Part shown: positions 35,086 to 43,446 of the stretch, one piece after another
Layout: every line of letters starts with the position of its first letter
Position numbering within the stretch: the first letter of the stretch is position 1
Assembly (NCBI RefSeq): GCF_019266065.1
Contig: NZ_LPNR01000077.1
Coordinates: forward strand, 1-44,251
Source: Nocardia sp. MH4
GTDB lineage: Bacteria; Actinomycetota; Actinomycetes; Mycobacteriales; Mycobacteriaceae
Length of the DNA: 44,251 nucleotides
Reading direction: 5' to 3'
Notes under the pieces: model-generated
The model's input: the letters and a program-made list of their open reading frames with translations, nothing else
Told to the model about the DNA's origin: nothing
The model's database searches: none
Program-made: the position numbers and the translations under genes

Positions 35086-35619
35086 TCAGGCCGTCTTCAT
35101 CTGCGGGGTCGGCGGCGGCGCGGATGTCCGCCTGCCGAGTCGGCCGACCGCCCAGAAGGCCAGCTCGACCACCCAGAACAGCCACAGCGCCAGCGTCACC
35201 ACGAGTACCGGCACCGTCAGGAACACCACCGACGGCAGCGCGACCACGAGCCAGCGCGCGAAGTCACCGGGTGTCGCGCCGCGCAGGCGGCTGCCCAGAC
35301 GCACTGCGGCCCACATCATCCAGCGCCGCGGCGTCGAGACCGCGAACTCGTGCAGGCAGCGCCGGAAGATGCCGTCGGCGTCGGCGCGGCTGACCGTCTC
35401 GGTGCGGCACAGATAGTCGTGCAGGATCGCGGCCCGGGTGTAGGCGCCGTAGCGCGGGATCAGCCAGACCAGCGACCGTGGCACGGAGGCGAAGTCGGTG
35501 CGGAATCCGGCCGGGACCGTGAAGGTCTGCGTCGCACCCTGATATGTGAGCGGTTCGATGAGCCGCCAGAATTTCGCGTCCAGCTCTTCGACGACCGGGC
35601 CGCCTCCGATGAAACCCAC
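35086..35619 (-). CDS. DUF1353 domain protein with membrane tail
   Basis: The N-terminal 110 residues match DUF1353, a family also found in phage genomes: LIEPLTYQGATQTFTVPAGF, RTDFASVPRSLVWLIP, YGAYTRAAILHDYLCR, then DADGIFRRCLHE and RRWMMWAAVRL. The usual role is not known. The C-terminus has one long or two close membrane helices (about residues 120-160, VVALPSVVFLTVPVLVVTLAL then LFWVVELAFWAV) and a Pro-rich tail. GTG 35619 follows GGGAGGAG at a good distance. It is probably a single gene; a 12-bp palindrome (35647-35658) lies just upstream. Confidence 0.82.
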   Translation of the reverse strand: MGFIGGGPVVEELDAKFWRLIEPLTYQGATQTFTVPAGFRTDFASVPRSLVWLIPRYGAYTRAAILHDYLCRTETVSRADADGIFRRCLHEFAVSTPRRWMMWAAVRLGSRLRGATPGDFARWLVVALPSVVFLTVPVLVVTLALWLFWVVELAFWAVGRLGRRTSAPPPTPQMKTA

Positions 35620-35691
35620 GACCCACTCCTCCCGAGCCGTCCACCTGCCGATATCGGCGATGGTAGCGCCGCGCGGGGTCGGGGGAAGCGC

Positions 35692-36339
35692 TCAGACGCG
35701 CGGTTGCGGACTCGAATCGAAATCGCCGCTGGGGCGATATTCCTCGGCCTGGCCTGCCACCGGATAGTCGTCGAATTCGACCGGTCGCAGGTCACCGAGC
35801 AGGCCCGCCGAGCCCGAACCGAGATCGGTGCGCGGGTGCAGCGCGGCGAGGAACAGCAGCACGAGCGCGGCCAGGAAGGGCTGCACCAGCAGCGCGAGGT
35901 CGGTGCCGACTTCCGCGGGCAACGCGACGATCTGCCCGACCGCGGGATCGTGCGGACGCGGATGCCTGCCTTCGGCGACCGCCTCGCCGAGCCACATCAT
36001 CACCGCCGCACCGAGTCCCGAGGCGAGCAGAATCCCGACGACCAGCGCGGGACCGCGCACGCTGCGCACCCGCCACGCGGCGATCGTGGTCAGCATCGCG
36101 ACCACCGCGCCCAGGCACAGGAACATCCCGACCGCGTCGAACAGGTGCAGGCTCTCGCCGGTGAGGACGGCGGCGCGGCCGGGCTGGGTCACCCGCAGCC
36201 GTTCGGTCGGCGCGAGCAGACCCCACGCCACCCCGGCCGCCGCGCTCGCCACGAGCACGACGACCGCGACGACACCGACGCCGATCACCTCACGGCGCAG
36301 GACCTCCGGACGCGGCGCGGCGCCGACCTCGGCGACCAC
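35692..36339 (-). CDS. DUF2567 membrane protein of the biotin operon
   Basis: This 215-residue protein has four membrane helices: IGVGVVAVVVLVASAAAGVA, LFDAVGMFLCLGAVVAMLT, GPALVVGILLASGLGAAVMM and ALLVQPFLAALVLLFLAAL, with a loop (LAPTERLRVTQPGRA) after the first and GQIVALPAEVGTD before the last. It corresponds in layout and position to the DUF2567 protein that follows bioB and a small protein in Mycobacterium (Rv1591). GTG 36339 shares one base with the upstream TAG (TAGTG), so it is translationally coupled to bsaP. The function is unknown; conserved linkage suggests a role in biotin or dethiobiotin handling, but this is inference. Confidence 0.85.
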   Translation of the reverse strand: MVAEVGAAPRPEVLRREVIGVGVVAVVVLVASAAAGVAWGLLAPTERLRVTQPGRAAVLTGESLHLFDAVGMFLCLGAVVAMLTTIAAWRVRSVRGPALVVGILLASGLGAAVMMWLGEAVAEGRHPRPHDPAVGQIVALPAEVGTDLALLVQPFLAALVLLFLAALHPRTDLGSGSAGLLGDLRPVEFDDYPVAGQAEEYRPSGDFDSSPQPRV

Positions 36340-36557
36340 TACCGGCGTTCCAGCTGCGCCGATTCGATGACCCCGTGCCGGGAGCACTTGGCCCACCAGC
36401 CGTCCGGGCTCACCTGCACGATCATCCGCCGACCGCAGTGCTCGCAGAACCGCGGCGGCTCGAGCCCGAGCGCGGCGGCCGCGGGCATCGCGTCGTCGAG
36501 CCCCGGCACGATCCGCTTGCCGGTGAACGGGTTGTAGCGCTCGTCCATGTCTGTCAC
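36339..36557 (-). CDS. bsaP: Biotin synthase auxiliary protein
   Basis: This small protein (72 residues from GTG 36557; ATG 36548 is an alternative) has a conserved N-terminus [15 protein letters not shown] and a C-terminal metal or cluster-binding motif: Cys38-x2-Cys41 in [10 protein letters not shown] and Cys58-x2-His61 in WWAKCSRHG. It lies 17 bases after bioB and matches in size and place the mycobacterial Rv1590 family, which has been reported as an auxiliary protein that actinobacterial BioB needs to turn dethiobiotin into biotin. The match rests on motif and operon context. It is translationally coupled to the DUF2567 gene. Confidence 0.85.
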   Translation of the reverse strand: MTDMDERYNPFTGKRIVPGLDDAMPAAAALGLEPPRFCEHCGRRMIVQVSPDGWWAKCSRHGVIESAQLERR

Positions 36558-36574
36558 CCTACTGCGCCCGCGTC

Positions 36575-37588
36575 TCAGAGGGTTTCGTTGAGCGCCTTGA
36601 TCGGCATCTTGAGCTCACCCAGCAGATCGAGATCCGACTCGGCGGGACGGCCGAGGGTGGTGAGGTAGTTGCCGACGATGACGGCGTTGATGCCGCCGAG
36701 CATGCCCTGCTTGGCGCCCAGGTCACCGAGGGTGATCTCGCGGCCACCGGCGAAACGCAGGATCGTGCGCGGCAGCGCCAGGCGGAACGCGGCGATGGCG
36801 CGCAGCGCGTCGGCCGCGGGCAGCACCTCCAGGTCACCGAAGGGGGTGCCGGGGCGCGGGTTGAGGAAGTTCAGCGGCACCTCGTCGGGCTCGAGCGAGG
36901 CCAGCTGCGCGGCGAACTCGGCGCGCTGCTCGATGGTCTCACCCATGCCGAGGATGCCACCGCAGCAGACCTCCATGCCTGCCTCGCGCACCATGCGCAG
37001 GGTGTCCCAGCGCTCCTCGTAGGTGTGCGTGGTGACCACCTTCGGGAAGTGCGACTTGGCGGTCTCGAGGTTGTGGTTGTAGCGGTGCACGCCCATCGCG
37101 GCGAGCTGGTCGACCTGCTCCTGGTTCAGCATGCCCAGCGAGCAGGCGACCTGGATGTCGACCTCGTTGCGGATGGCCTCGACGCCCGCGGCGACCTGGG
37201 CCATCAGGCGCTCGTCCGGGCCGCGGACGGCGGCGACGATGCAGAACTCGGTAGCGCCGGTCTTGGCGGTCTGCTTGGCCGCCTCGACCAGGCTGGGGAT
37301 GTCGAGCCAGGCCGCGCGCACCGGCGACTGGAACAGGCCCGACTGCGAGCAGAAATGGCAGTCCTCCGGGCAGCCGCCGGTCTTGAGGCTGATGATGCCC
37401 TCGACCTCGACCTCGGGCCCGCACCACTTCATCCGCACCTCGTGGGCGAGCTCGAGCAGCGCTTCCAGGCGGTCGTCGCCCAGGCGCAGCACCTCGACGG
37501 TCTGCGCCTCGGTGAGGCCTTCGCCGCGCTCGAGCACCTGCTCACGGGCGATGGCCAGAATGTCGGTCTGGACGGGTGCCTGTGTCAC
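36575..37588 (-). CDS. bioB: Biotin synthase
   Basis: BioB is the radical-SAM enzyme that inserts sulfur into dethiobiotin, the last step of biotin synthesis. The 337-residue protein has the SAM-cluster motif [14 protein letters not shown] (Cys73, Cys77, Cys80), [14 protein letters not shown], the second-cluster region [29 protein letters not shown] and [12 protein letters not shown], and the Arg region [12 protein letters not shown] 37588 is used; its ribosome site (GAAGGGA) is rather distant. It heads bioB-bsaP-DUF2567 and diverges from bioQ, with a BioQ-type box between. bioA, bioF and bioD are not in the window. Confidence 0.97.
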   Translation of the reverse strand: MTQAPVQTDILAIAREQVLERGEGLTEAQTVEVLRLGDDRLEALLELAHEVRMKWCGPEVEVEGIISLKTGGCPEDCHFCSQSGLFQSPVRAAWLDIPSLVEAAKQTAKTGATEFCIVAAVRGPDERLMAQVAAGVEAIRNEVDIQVACSLGMLNQEQVDQLAAMGVHRYNHNLETAKSHFPKVVTTHTYEERWDTLRMVREAGMEVCCGGILGMGETIEQRAEFAAQLASLEPDEVPLNFLNPRPGTPFGDLEVLPAADALRAIAAFRLALPRTILRFAGGREITLGDLGAKQGMLGGINAVIVGNYLTTLGRPAESDLDLLGELKMPIKALNETL

Positions 37589-37657
37589 GACGTGATGTCC
37601 CTTCGACGGGTGCGTGCACGAGCGCGGGTGTGATCCACCCGGCGTGGCCGTGCAACT

Positions 37658-37670
37658 TGAACGGTGTTCA
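37658..37670. promoter_or_regulatory. BioQ box between bioB and bioQ
   Basis: TGAACGGTGTTCA is a perfect 5-3-5 palindrome, the same form as the TGAAC-N3-GTT-type box described for BioQ in Corynebacterium. TAGGGT (37674-37679, plus) and the TAGCCT on the minus strand (37675-37670) are -10 candidates for bioQ and bioB, so a repressor here could block both. Confidence 0.8.
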
Positions 37671-37736
37671 GGCTAGGGTAGCGGGTGCGAGTGAGACACG
37701 ACACTCGGGTCGGTGAATCTCTGGGGAAGGACACGC

Positions 37737-38321
37737 GTGCAACTGCGGAAGACGGATGTGGTCGATGCCGCCGTCGCGATTCTGGACCAGTACGGTCTCG
37801 GCGACCTGACGATGCGCCGGCTGGCCGGATCGCTGCAGGTCCAGCCGGGCGCGCTGTACTGGCACGTGAAGGACAAGCAGTCGCTGCTCGGCGCGGTCGC
37901 CGACCGGATCCTGGCGCCGATGGACGAGCCGATCACCGCCGTCGAATGGCCCGAGCAACTCACCGAACTCGCCCACCGTCTGCGCGACTGTCTGCTCGCC
38001 TACCGCGACGGCGCCGAACTGGTCTCGGCCACCTACGCCTCGCGCCTGACCACCAGCAAGGCCCGCGAACGTCTGGCCGGCATCGTCATCCGGGGCGGAA
38101 TGACCAGGGAGGAAGCCGAACTCACGGCCTACACCCTGCTCTACTACGTGCTCGGCCAGACCGTGGACGAGCAGTCGCGGATGCAGATGGATTCCGTCGG
38201 CGCGCTCGCCGACGACGCCTCACCGCTGCACGACACCCCCGACCCGACCGCGCGCTTCGACTTCGGCCTGCAGTTGTTCATCGCGGGCGTGCGCACCATC
38301 CTGGGCACGCGCGTCCGCTAG
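37737..38321 (+). CDS. bioQ: TetR family biotin repressor
   Basis: BioQ is the TetR repressor that controls biotin genes in actinobacteria lacking a DNA-binding BirA. This 194-residue protein has VVDAAVAILDQYGLGDLTMR, then LQVQPGALYWHVKDKQSLLGAV as helix-turn-helix and a TetR C-terminal domain (GGMTREEAELTAYTLLYYVLG). The call rests on its place divergent from bioB and the TGAAC-N3-GTTCA box between them. I chose GTG 37737 because GGGGAAGGA (37722-37731) lies at the right distance; GTG 37713 would add eight residues but place that ribosome site inside the gene. Its last four bases overlap the convergent AraC gene. Confidence 0.82.
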   Translation: MQLRKTDVVDAAVAILDQYGLGDLTMRRLAGSLQVQPGALYWHVKDKQSLLGAVADRILAPMDEPITAVEWPEQLTELAHRLRDCLLAYRDGAELVSATYASRLTTSKARERLAGIVIRGGMTREEAELTAYTLLYYVLGQTVDEQSRMQMDSVGALADDASPLHDTPDPTARFDFGLQLFIAGVRTILGTRVR

Positions 38322-39082
38322 GGACCGTCTCGGCGCGGTTCGTACCGTTGCGCGTAGCGGGTCGGCGGTTCGCCGAAGATCCGGCGGAAGTCCCTACTGA
38401 GGTGCGCCTGGTCGGCGTAGCCCAGGTCCGCGGCGGTCGCGGCCCAGTCGATCACGACCCCGCCGGCGAGGCGCTCGGTGATCTCGTGCAAGCGATAGCG
38501 GCGCACCACCCATTTCGGGCCGAGTCCGACGTACTCGGCGAACATCCGCTGGAGCCCGCGCACGCTCAGCCCGAACCGGTCCGCGATCGCCTCCACCCTG
38601 GTCACCTCGATGTCCCCGGCGATCGCATCGACCACCCGCGCGGCGAGCTCGGCCTGCGGATCGGGGGCGGGCAGGCGCTCGACGAGAAAGCGTTCCACCG
38701 AGTCGACATCGGCCGCGACCGGCAACTCACGGCCGAAAACCGTTGCGGCATCGACTGTCCGATCTCGTAGCTCGGCCACCGGGCCGCCGAGGAACGGGCG
38801 GAACATGCCGGGCCGGAACGCGACACCGAATACCGAACCGGCCCCCGACAACTCGCGGTACACGTGCGACGACGACGGCCCGTGCACCTCGGCCCGCCCG
38901 TCCCGCAAGCTCAGGTGGACGTTCGGCAGCGGCACCACCAACTGCCGATACGGCCGCTCGTACTCCCAGGTCACCGACCAATACCGGGCGACATAGCGCG
39001 CGGGCTCCCCCGACGGGTCGGCGAACGTGTGCTGTTGCGCCGCACGCCAGGCGCCCCCGAGTTCCCGCGGATCGCGCTCCAC
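38318..39082 (-). CDS. AraC family regulator with DUF6597-type N-terminal domain
   Basis: This is a 254-residue AraC/XylS regulator. The N-terminal half (YVARYWSVTWEYERPYRQ, VPLPNVHLSLRDGRAEVHGP, FGVAFRPGMFRPFLGGPV) matches the DUF6597 sensor-like domain. The C-terminal domain has two helix-turn-helix units: ADRFGLSVRGLQRMFAEYVG, then ADLGYADQAHLSRDFRRIFG and PPTRYAQRY. It diverges from the DinB-like gene at 39145 and is the best candidate regulator for it. GTG 39082 has no ribosome site but lies six bases past TACACT on the minus strand, which suggests a leaderless message. Confidence 0.88.
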   Translation of the reverse strand: MERDPRELGGAWRAAQQHTFADPSGEPARYVARYWSVTWEYERPYRQLVVPLPNVHLSLRDGRAEVHGPSSSHVYRELSGAGSVFGVAFRPGMFRPFLGGPVAELRDRTVDAATVFGRELPVAADVDSVERFLVERLPAPDPQAELAARVVDAIAGDIEVTRVEAIADRFGLSVRGLQRMFAEYVGLGPKWVVRRYRLHEITERLAGGVVIDWAATAADLGYADQAHLSRDFRRIFGEPPTRYAQRYEPRRDGP

Positions 39083-39088
39083 GCGGCG

Positions 39089-39124
39089 AGTGTATGTCGC
39101 GTTTGTTCAAGACAGCGCGCTGTC
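39089..39124. promoter_or_regulatory. Divergent araC/DinB-like promoter region with 14-bp palindrome
   Basis: On the minus strand TACACT (39094-39089) is six bases before the AraC GTG. GACAGCGCGCTGTC (39111-39124) is a perfect palindrome midway between the two start codons and is a candidate operator for the AraC protein or another factor. Confidence 0.45.
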
Positions 39125-39144
39125 GACGATGGTTACCTCGGTGC

Positions 39145-39723
39145 ATGTCCGAAACCGAACGCGTCGCCCGCGCCGCCGAACCACTGTCGAAGCTCCTGCG
39201 CACCCTCACGCCGGACCAGCTCACCGCCCCCACGCCCTGCGCCGAATTCGATGTCCGCGCCCTGCTGAACCATCTGCTGTTCTGGGGTCCGTCCCTGGTC
39301 GGCGCGGCGAGCAAGGCGGCGGTCGCTCCGCCCGCGGCCGCCGAAACCGAGGTCGATCTGACCGCCGACGACTGGTCCACCGCCCTCGAGACCCAGCTCG
39401 GCGAGCTGGCCGCCGCCTGGCGCGACCCTGCGGCGTGGCAGGGCACCACCCGCCTGGGCGGGCCGACGGAACTGCCCGCGTCGCTGGTCGGCGGCATCGT
39501 CGTCGGCGAACTGATCGTCCACGGCTGGGATCTCGCCCGCGCCCTCGGTACGACCGTCGAGTGGGACGACGACCTGCTCGACTACGTCCTCGACGAGACC
39601 GCCGCGACCGCCGACCAGGGGCGCGCGATGGGCATCTACGGCCCCGAGATCCCCGTCGCCGCCGACGCTCCCCTCCTCGACCGCATCCTCGGCCTCACCG
39701 GCCGCGATCCCGCCGGGAAGTAG
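39145..39723 (+). CDS. TIGR03086-type DinB-fold metal-binding protein
   Basis: This 192-residue protein belongs to the mycothiol-dependent maleylpyruvate isomerase-like (DinB fold) group. N-terminal RVARAAEPLSKLLRTLTPDQ leads to TPCAEFDVRALLNHLLFWG, which carries the first metal-ligand His, and later VGGIVVGELIVHGWDLARAL, with the second His in the HGWDLA signature. Such proteins bind a metal and probably work with mycothiol in thiol transfer or isomerisation; the substrate is not known. It is divergent from an AraC regulator 62 bases away, which hints at induction by a small molecule. The ATG at 39145 has no clear ribosome site. A hairpin follows the stop. Confidence 0.85.
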   Translation: MSETERVARAAEPLSKLLRTLTPDQLTAPTPCAEFDVRALLNHLLFWGPSLVGAASKAAVAPPAAAETEVDLTADDWSTALETQLGELAAAWRDPAAWQGTTRLGGPTELPASLVGGIVVGELIVHGWDLARALGTTVEWDDDLLDYVLDETAATADQGRAMGIYGPEIPVAADAPLLDRILGLTGRDPAGK

Positions 39724-39736
39724 ACCGCTACACCCG

Positions 39737-39777
39737 GGCACCTCCGCCCGGCAGGTGCCTCGCCGCATCTGCCGGGC
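39737..39777 (+). terminator. Alternative hairpins after DinB-like gene
   Basis: Two overlapping stems are possible: GGCACCT/AGGTGCC (39737-39743 with 39753-39759) and GCCCGGCAG/CTGCCGGGC (39746-39754 with 39769-39777). They are mutually exclusive. The site is 14 bases after the stop and most likely a terminator. The next 110 bases, up to the convergent MFS gene, hold nothing I can identify. Confidence 0.55.
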
Positions 39778-39891
39778 AGTAGGCCGCTCCCCACGGACCC
39801 CGCATCCACAGTGGACCGAAAACAACAGGGAGCCGTCGCACTCCTCCGCGATCACCCGCACCCACGGCCCGAACCACCCTGAGCCGCAGTA

Positions 39892-41094
39892 TCACTCGTC
39901 GCTGACCAGCCGTGGCCGCACGCGCCCAGGGAACCAGCGGTAGATCGCGACGGTGCCCAACCCGACGCCGATCGCGAGCAGCGCACCGGCCGACGCCAGA
40001 CCCGCGGCCGCGCCGACCAGGCCGACCGAGACCGGACCCGCGAACATCCCCACATCGTGGGTCAATCGCCACGCACCGAGGAATTCCGCGCGGCGGTCCT
40101 CCGGCGCGGCGAAGGCGCCGACGGTCATGATCAGGCCGTTGCTCAGGCCGTTGGCCAGGCCGAGCAGCATGGTCGCGGCGCCCATGGTGAGCGCCGAGTG
40201 GGTGAACGGCAGTGCCGCGTAGCCCGCCGCGAAACAGACGCCGCAGGCGATGCCGGTGACCCGGCTGCCCGCCCGATCCAGCCAGACCCCGGCCGGATAG
40301 GACATGAGCACGTCGACCGCACCCGCCAGCCCGAACAGCAGACTGGTGGTCGCGGCATCGATACCGAGATGCGCGGCCCACAGCGGCAGCAATGCCGTGC
40401 GGGACGCCCGAGCCGCGCCGACCGCCACCGAGGCGAGCCCGAGAGTGCTCAGCGCCCTGCGGTTTTCGGAGACCACCGTGTGCAGCGGCCGCAGCGCGGC
40501 CACGTCGTCGAGATCGGCGGAGCGGATGGTCACCATCGCCGCACTGGCCAGTAGCGTGGTGACCAGCTGCAGCCACAGCGCGCCCACCGGACCGAACCCG
40601 TGCACCAGCGCCGCGCCGAGGAACGGCCCGCAGAAGAACCCGAGCCGATGCGCGCCCGCCAGCGTCGACATGGCCCGCCCGCGCTGATCGGGCGACACCA
40701 CCGTGACCAGATAGGTCTGCCGCGCCAGCCCCCAGACCGCACCCGCCGCCCCGTTGAGCAGCAGACCCACCGCCAGCACCCCGAGATTCGGCGCGAGGAT
40801 CGCCGCCAGCACCCCGACCGTGCCGAGCACACTGCCCACGCCGATCGCCGCCCGCTCCCCGATCCGCGCGACGATCCGCCCCGCGGGCAGATCCGTCAGT
40901 ACCATCCCGAGCCCGCTCAGCGCGACGATCAGTCCCGCCGCACCCGCCGACGCCCCGAGGTCCAACGCCCGCAACGCGTACATCGGCGCGGCGGCCCCGG
41001 CTCCGACGCCGTACAGCGCCATCGGCGCGAACACCGGCCACACCAGCGACCGCAGCCGCACCGAGTCGACGCCGCCGACGACCCCGGCGCTCAC
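39892..41094 (-). CDS. MFS transporter
   Basis: This 400-residue major facilitator has twelve predicted helices in two halves. Loop motifs are LPAGRIVARIGERAAIG between helices 2 and 3 (the Gly-x-x-x-Asp/Arg-Arg-type MFS signature) and SYPAGVWLDRAGSRVTG in the second half. Helix sequences such as LVWPVFAPMALYGVGAGAAAP and SLLFGLAGAVDVLM are typical of drug or metabolite exporters. GTG 41094 overlaps the stop of the small ORF upstream as GTGA. It is last in the SsuCB-monooxygenase operon, so it may export a product or analogue of that pathway; the substrate is unknown. Confidence 0.88.
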   Translation of the reverse strand: MSAGVVGGVDSVRLRSLVWPVFAPMALYGVGAGAAAPMYALRALDLGASAGAAGLIVALSGLGMVLTDLPAGRIVARIGERAAIGVGSVLGTVGVLAAILAPNLGVLAVGLLLNGAAGAVWGLARQTYLVTVVSPDQRGRAMSTLAGAHRLGFFCGPFLGAALVHGFGPVGALWLQLVTTLLASAAMVTIRSADLDDVAALRPLHTVVSENRRALSTLGLASVAVGAARASRTALLPLWAAHLGIDAATTSLLFGLAGAVDVLMSYPAGVWLDRAGSRVTGIACGVCFAAGYAALPFTHSALTMGAATMLLGLANGLSNGLIMTVGAFAAPEDRRAEFLGAWRLTHDVGMFAGPVSVGLVGAAAGLASAGALLAIGVGLGTVAIYRWFPGRVRPRLVSDE

Positions 41095-41339
41095 CGGAAC
41101 CCGGCCGGCCGAGGCCGACGATCACGACCCGAGGCCACCTGCGCACGTCCGGCATCGCGGCTGCCGAACCGATCCAGCGGGCGACAGCGCGCACCCACCC
41201 GAACCCCGGTCGCGCCCGACGGATCGGACGGGACGGGCACCACGTTCCCACCACCGCCGGGTCGGCGGTCGCCGGCATTGGCCCGTGGCCCCTGCGATAG
41301 ACCTGCGGTACAACAGCTTTCGTCGTCCAGCTGGTTCAT
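41091..41339 (-). CDS. Possible 82-residue coupled ORF
   Basis: An ATG at 41339 overlaps the monooxygenase stop as ATGA, and the stop of this frame overlaps the MFS start as GTGA. Exact 4-base coupling at both ends is hard to get by chance. The product begins MNQLDDESCCTAGLSQ with a Cys-Cys pair, then is rich in Gly, Arg and Pro without a recognisable fold. Third-position G/C is only about 70% by hand count, lower than its neighbours, which argues against strong coding selection. It could be a small protein, or a spacer whose frame maintains coupled translation. I recognise no family. Confidence 0.4.
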   Translation of the reverse strand: MNQLDDESCCTAGLSQGPRANAGDRRPGGGGNVVPVPSDPSGATGVRVGARCRPLDRFGSRDAGRAQVASGRDRRPRPAGFR

Positions 41340-42685
41340 CCGACGCTGACGGGTTCCACCGCGACCCGGCCGCGCGGACGGGCGAGCCCGAAGTGATCGC
41401 GCAGCGTGGTGCCCGTGTATTCGGTGCGGAACAGCCCGCGCTCCTGCAGGATCGGCACCACCGTCTCGGTGAACACCTCCAGCCCACCCGGGTAGTAGGG
41501 CGGCATCACGTTGAAACCGTCGGCCGCGCCCTGGGTGAACCACTCCTCGATCGTGTCCGCGACCTGCTCCGGCGTCCCCGCGAACACCCGGTGTCCCCGG
41601 GCGCCCGCCAGCCGGTGCAGCAGCCCGCGCAGGGTCGGCCGTTCCCGCTCGACGATGCCCGCCACCACCTGCAACCGGCTGCGCGCGTTGTCGGTGACAT
41701 CACCGGCCCCGGCGAAGGTCTCGACCGGCACCGGCTCGTCGAGCGCGAGGGAGCGCAGCGAGGTCCCGGTGATGGACTCCAGCTGCTTGATCCCGTATTC
41801 GGGCACGGTCAGCTCGTTGAACTCCCGCTCCAACCGCAGCGCGGCGGCCTCGGTATCGGCGATGAACGGGCTGATCCCCGGCAGGATCTTCACCTCGCTC
41901 GCGTCGCGCCCGAACTCCGCGGCCTTGGCCTTGATGTCGGCGTAGAAGGCCTGCGCGTCCGACAGCCGTTGATGCGCGGTGAAGATGGCCTCGGCGTACT
42001 TGCCCGCGAAGGCCCTGCCCTCGTTCGACGCGCCCGCCTGCACCAGCACCGGATGCCCCTGCGGTGTGCGCGCGGCGTTGAACGGCCCACGCACACGAAG
42101 ATGTTCACCGACGAAGTCGATCGGATGGATCTTGTCCGGGTCGGCGTAGAGGCCGGCCGCACGGTCGAGCAGGATCGCGTCGTCCTCCCAGCTGTCCCAC
42201 AGCGCGACCACCGCGTCGACGAATTCCCTGGCACGGGCATAGCGTTCGGCGTGATCGGGATGCCGATCGAGGCCGAAGTTCGCCGCGGCCAGATCGGTGC
42301 CGGTGGTGACGATGTTCCAGCCCGCCCGGCCACCGGAGATGTGGTCGAGCGAGGAGAACAGCCGTGCCAGGTTGTAGGGCTCGTAGTAGGTGGTCGACGC
42401 GGTCGCGATCAGGCCCAGATGTGTTGTCGCCGCGGCGATCGCGGTGAGCAGGGTGATCGGCTCCAGGCCCGGCGCGGCATTGTGGCGCACGTCGGTGCGC
42501 AGCGCGGGCCCGTCGGCGAAGAACACCGCGTCCAGCTTCGCCGCCTCGGCGGTACGCCCGATCTCCTGGTAGTAGGTGACGTCGTAGATCCGGTCGGGCC
42601 TGCTGTCGGGATGCCGCCAGGCCGCCTCGTGGTGGCCCGACGGGTAGATGAACGCGTTGAGACTCAGTTGCCGTGGTGCACTCAT
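41336..42685 (-). CDS. FMN-dependent monooxygenase, NtaA/SnaA/DszA family
   Basis: This 449-residue class C flavin monooxygenase (luciferase-like fold) belongs to the NtaA/SnaA/DszA group, which uses FMNH2 from a partner reductase to cleave C-S or C-N bonds. Landmarks are LNAFIYPSGHHEAAWRHP, EAAKLDAVFFADGPAL, TTYYEPYNLARLFSSLDHIS, GRAGWNIVTT, GHPVLVQAGASNEGR and TPEQVADTIEEWF with GFNVMPPYYPGGLEVF. The ATG overlaps the ABC ATPase stop as ATGA. Its link with SsuBC-type transporter genes suggests use of an organosulfur compound as sulfur source. No flavin reductase is in the window. The substrate is inferred only as to class. Confidence 0.9.
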   Translation of the reverse strand: MSAPRQLSLNAFIYPSGHHEAAWRHPDSRPDRIYDVTYYQEIGRTAEAAKLDAVFFADGPALRTDVRHNAAPGLEPITLLTAIAAATTHLGLIATASTTYYEPYNLARLFSSLDHISGGRAGWNIVTTGTDLAAANFGLDRHPDHAERYARAREFVDAVVALWDSWEDDAILLDRAAGLYADPDKIHPIDFVGEHLRVRGPFNAARTPQGHPVLVQAGASNEGRAFAGKYAEAIFTAHQRLSDAQAFYADIKAKAAEFGRDASEVKILPGISPFIADTEAAALRLEREFNELTVPEYGIKQLESITGTSLRSLALDEPVPVETFAGAGDVTDNARSRLQVVAGIVERERPTLRGLLHRLAGARGHRVFAGTPEQVADTIEEWFTQGAADGFNVMPPYYPGGLEVFTETVVPILQERGLFRTEYTGTTLRDHFGLARPRGRVAVEPVSVG

Positions 42686-43446
42686 GACGCTTGCTTCACT
42701 TCCTCGAATTCGGCGGTGTCGACGCCGAGCCCGGCCAGCAGGACCTCACGCAGCCGGATGAACTCCGGGTGCGCGTGCCTGCGCGGGCGCGGCGTATCGA
42801 TGCGCTGGTCGATCGCGATCCGGCCCTCGTCCAGGACCAGCACACGGTCGGCGAGCAGCACGGCCTCGTCCACGTCGTGGGTCACCAGCAGCACGGCGGG
42901 CCGGTGCCGCTCGCACAGTGCTTGCAGCAGCGCGTGCATCCGGATCCGGGTGAGCGCGTCCAATGCGCCGAACGGTTCGTCGGCCAGCAGCAGTTCGGGC
43001 TCGCGCACCAGCGACCTGGCCAGCGCCACCCGCTGCTGCTCGCCACCGGAAAGCTCCCGTGGCCACGCCTTCTCGCGCCCGGCCAGGCCGACCTCGGCCA
43101 GCGCGGCGCGGCCACGCGCGGCGGCGTCGCGCCCGGTGAGCCCGAGCACCACGTTGTCGAGCACCCGCGCCCACGGCAGCAGCCGCGAGTCCTGGAACAC
43201 CACGGCGCGCTGGGTCGGCACCGTGAGCTCACCGGAGCCGGGGACGTCGGCATCGAGTTCGGCCAGCGCCCGCAGCAGCGTGCTCTTGCCCGAGCCGCTG
43301 CGGCCGAGCAGCGCCACGAACTCACCGCGCCGGATCTCGACGTCGATGCCGTCCAGCACGATCCGCTCGCCGAAGCCACGGGTGAGCGCGCGGGTGCGCA
43401 CCACGCTCCGGCCCTCGTCGATCAGTCGCCCAGTGTCTGTCGCCAT
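42682..43446 (-). CDS. SsuB-type ABC transporter ATP-binding protein
   Basis: This is the ATPase of a nitrate/sulfonate/taurine-type importer, 254 residues. Walker A is GRSGSGKST (48-56), the Q-loop VFQDSRLLPW, the signature LSGGEQQRVALARSL, Walker B LLLADEPFGALDALTR and the H-loop LLVTHDVDEAVLLADRV. The C-terminal tail has RPRRHAHPEFIRLREVLLAGL, as in SsuB proteins. ATG 43446 lies 25 bases inside the permease gene, so the two are coupled; the much longer open frame upstream is antisense-like sequence within the permease. It pairs with the permease upstream; the binding protein is probably beyond the right edge. Confidence 0.92.
   Translation of the reverse strand: MATDTGRLIDEGRSVVRTRALTRGFGERIVLDGIDVEIRRGEFVALLGRSGSGKSTLLRALAELDADVPGSGELTVPTQRAVVFQDSRLLPWARVLDNVVLGLTGRDAAARGRAALAEVGLAGREKAWPRELSGGEQQRVALARSLVREPELLLADEPFGALDALTRIRMHALLQALCERHRPAVLLVTHDVDEAVLLADRVLVLDEGRIAIDQRIDTPRPRRHAHPEFIRLREVLLAGLGVDTAEFEEVKQAS

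Noticed and set aside
35647..35658. GCCGATATCGGC palindrome upstream of the DUF1353 gene
   Set aside because: Twelve-base palindromes of this composition are expected by chance in GC-rich DNA, and no regulator is nearby.
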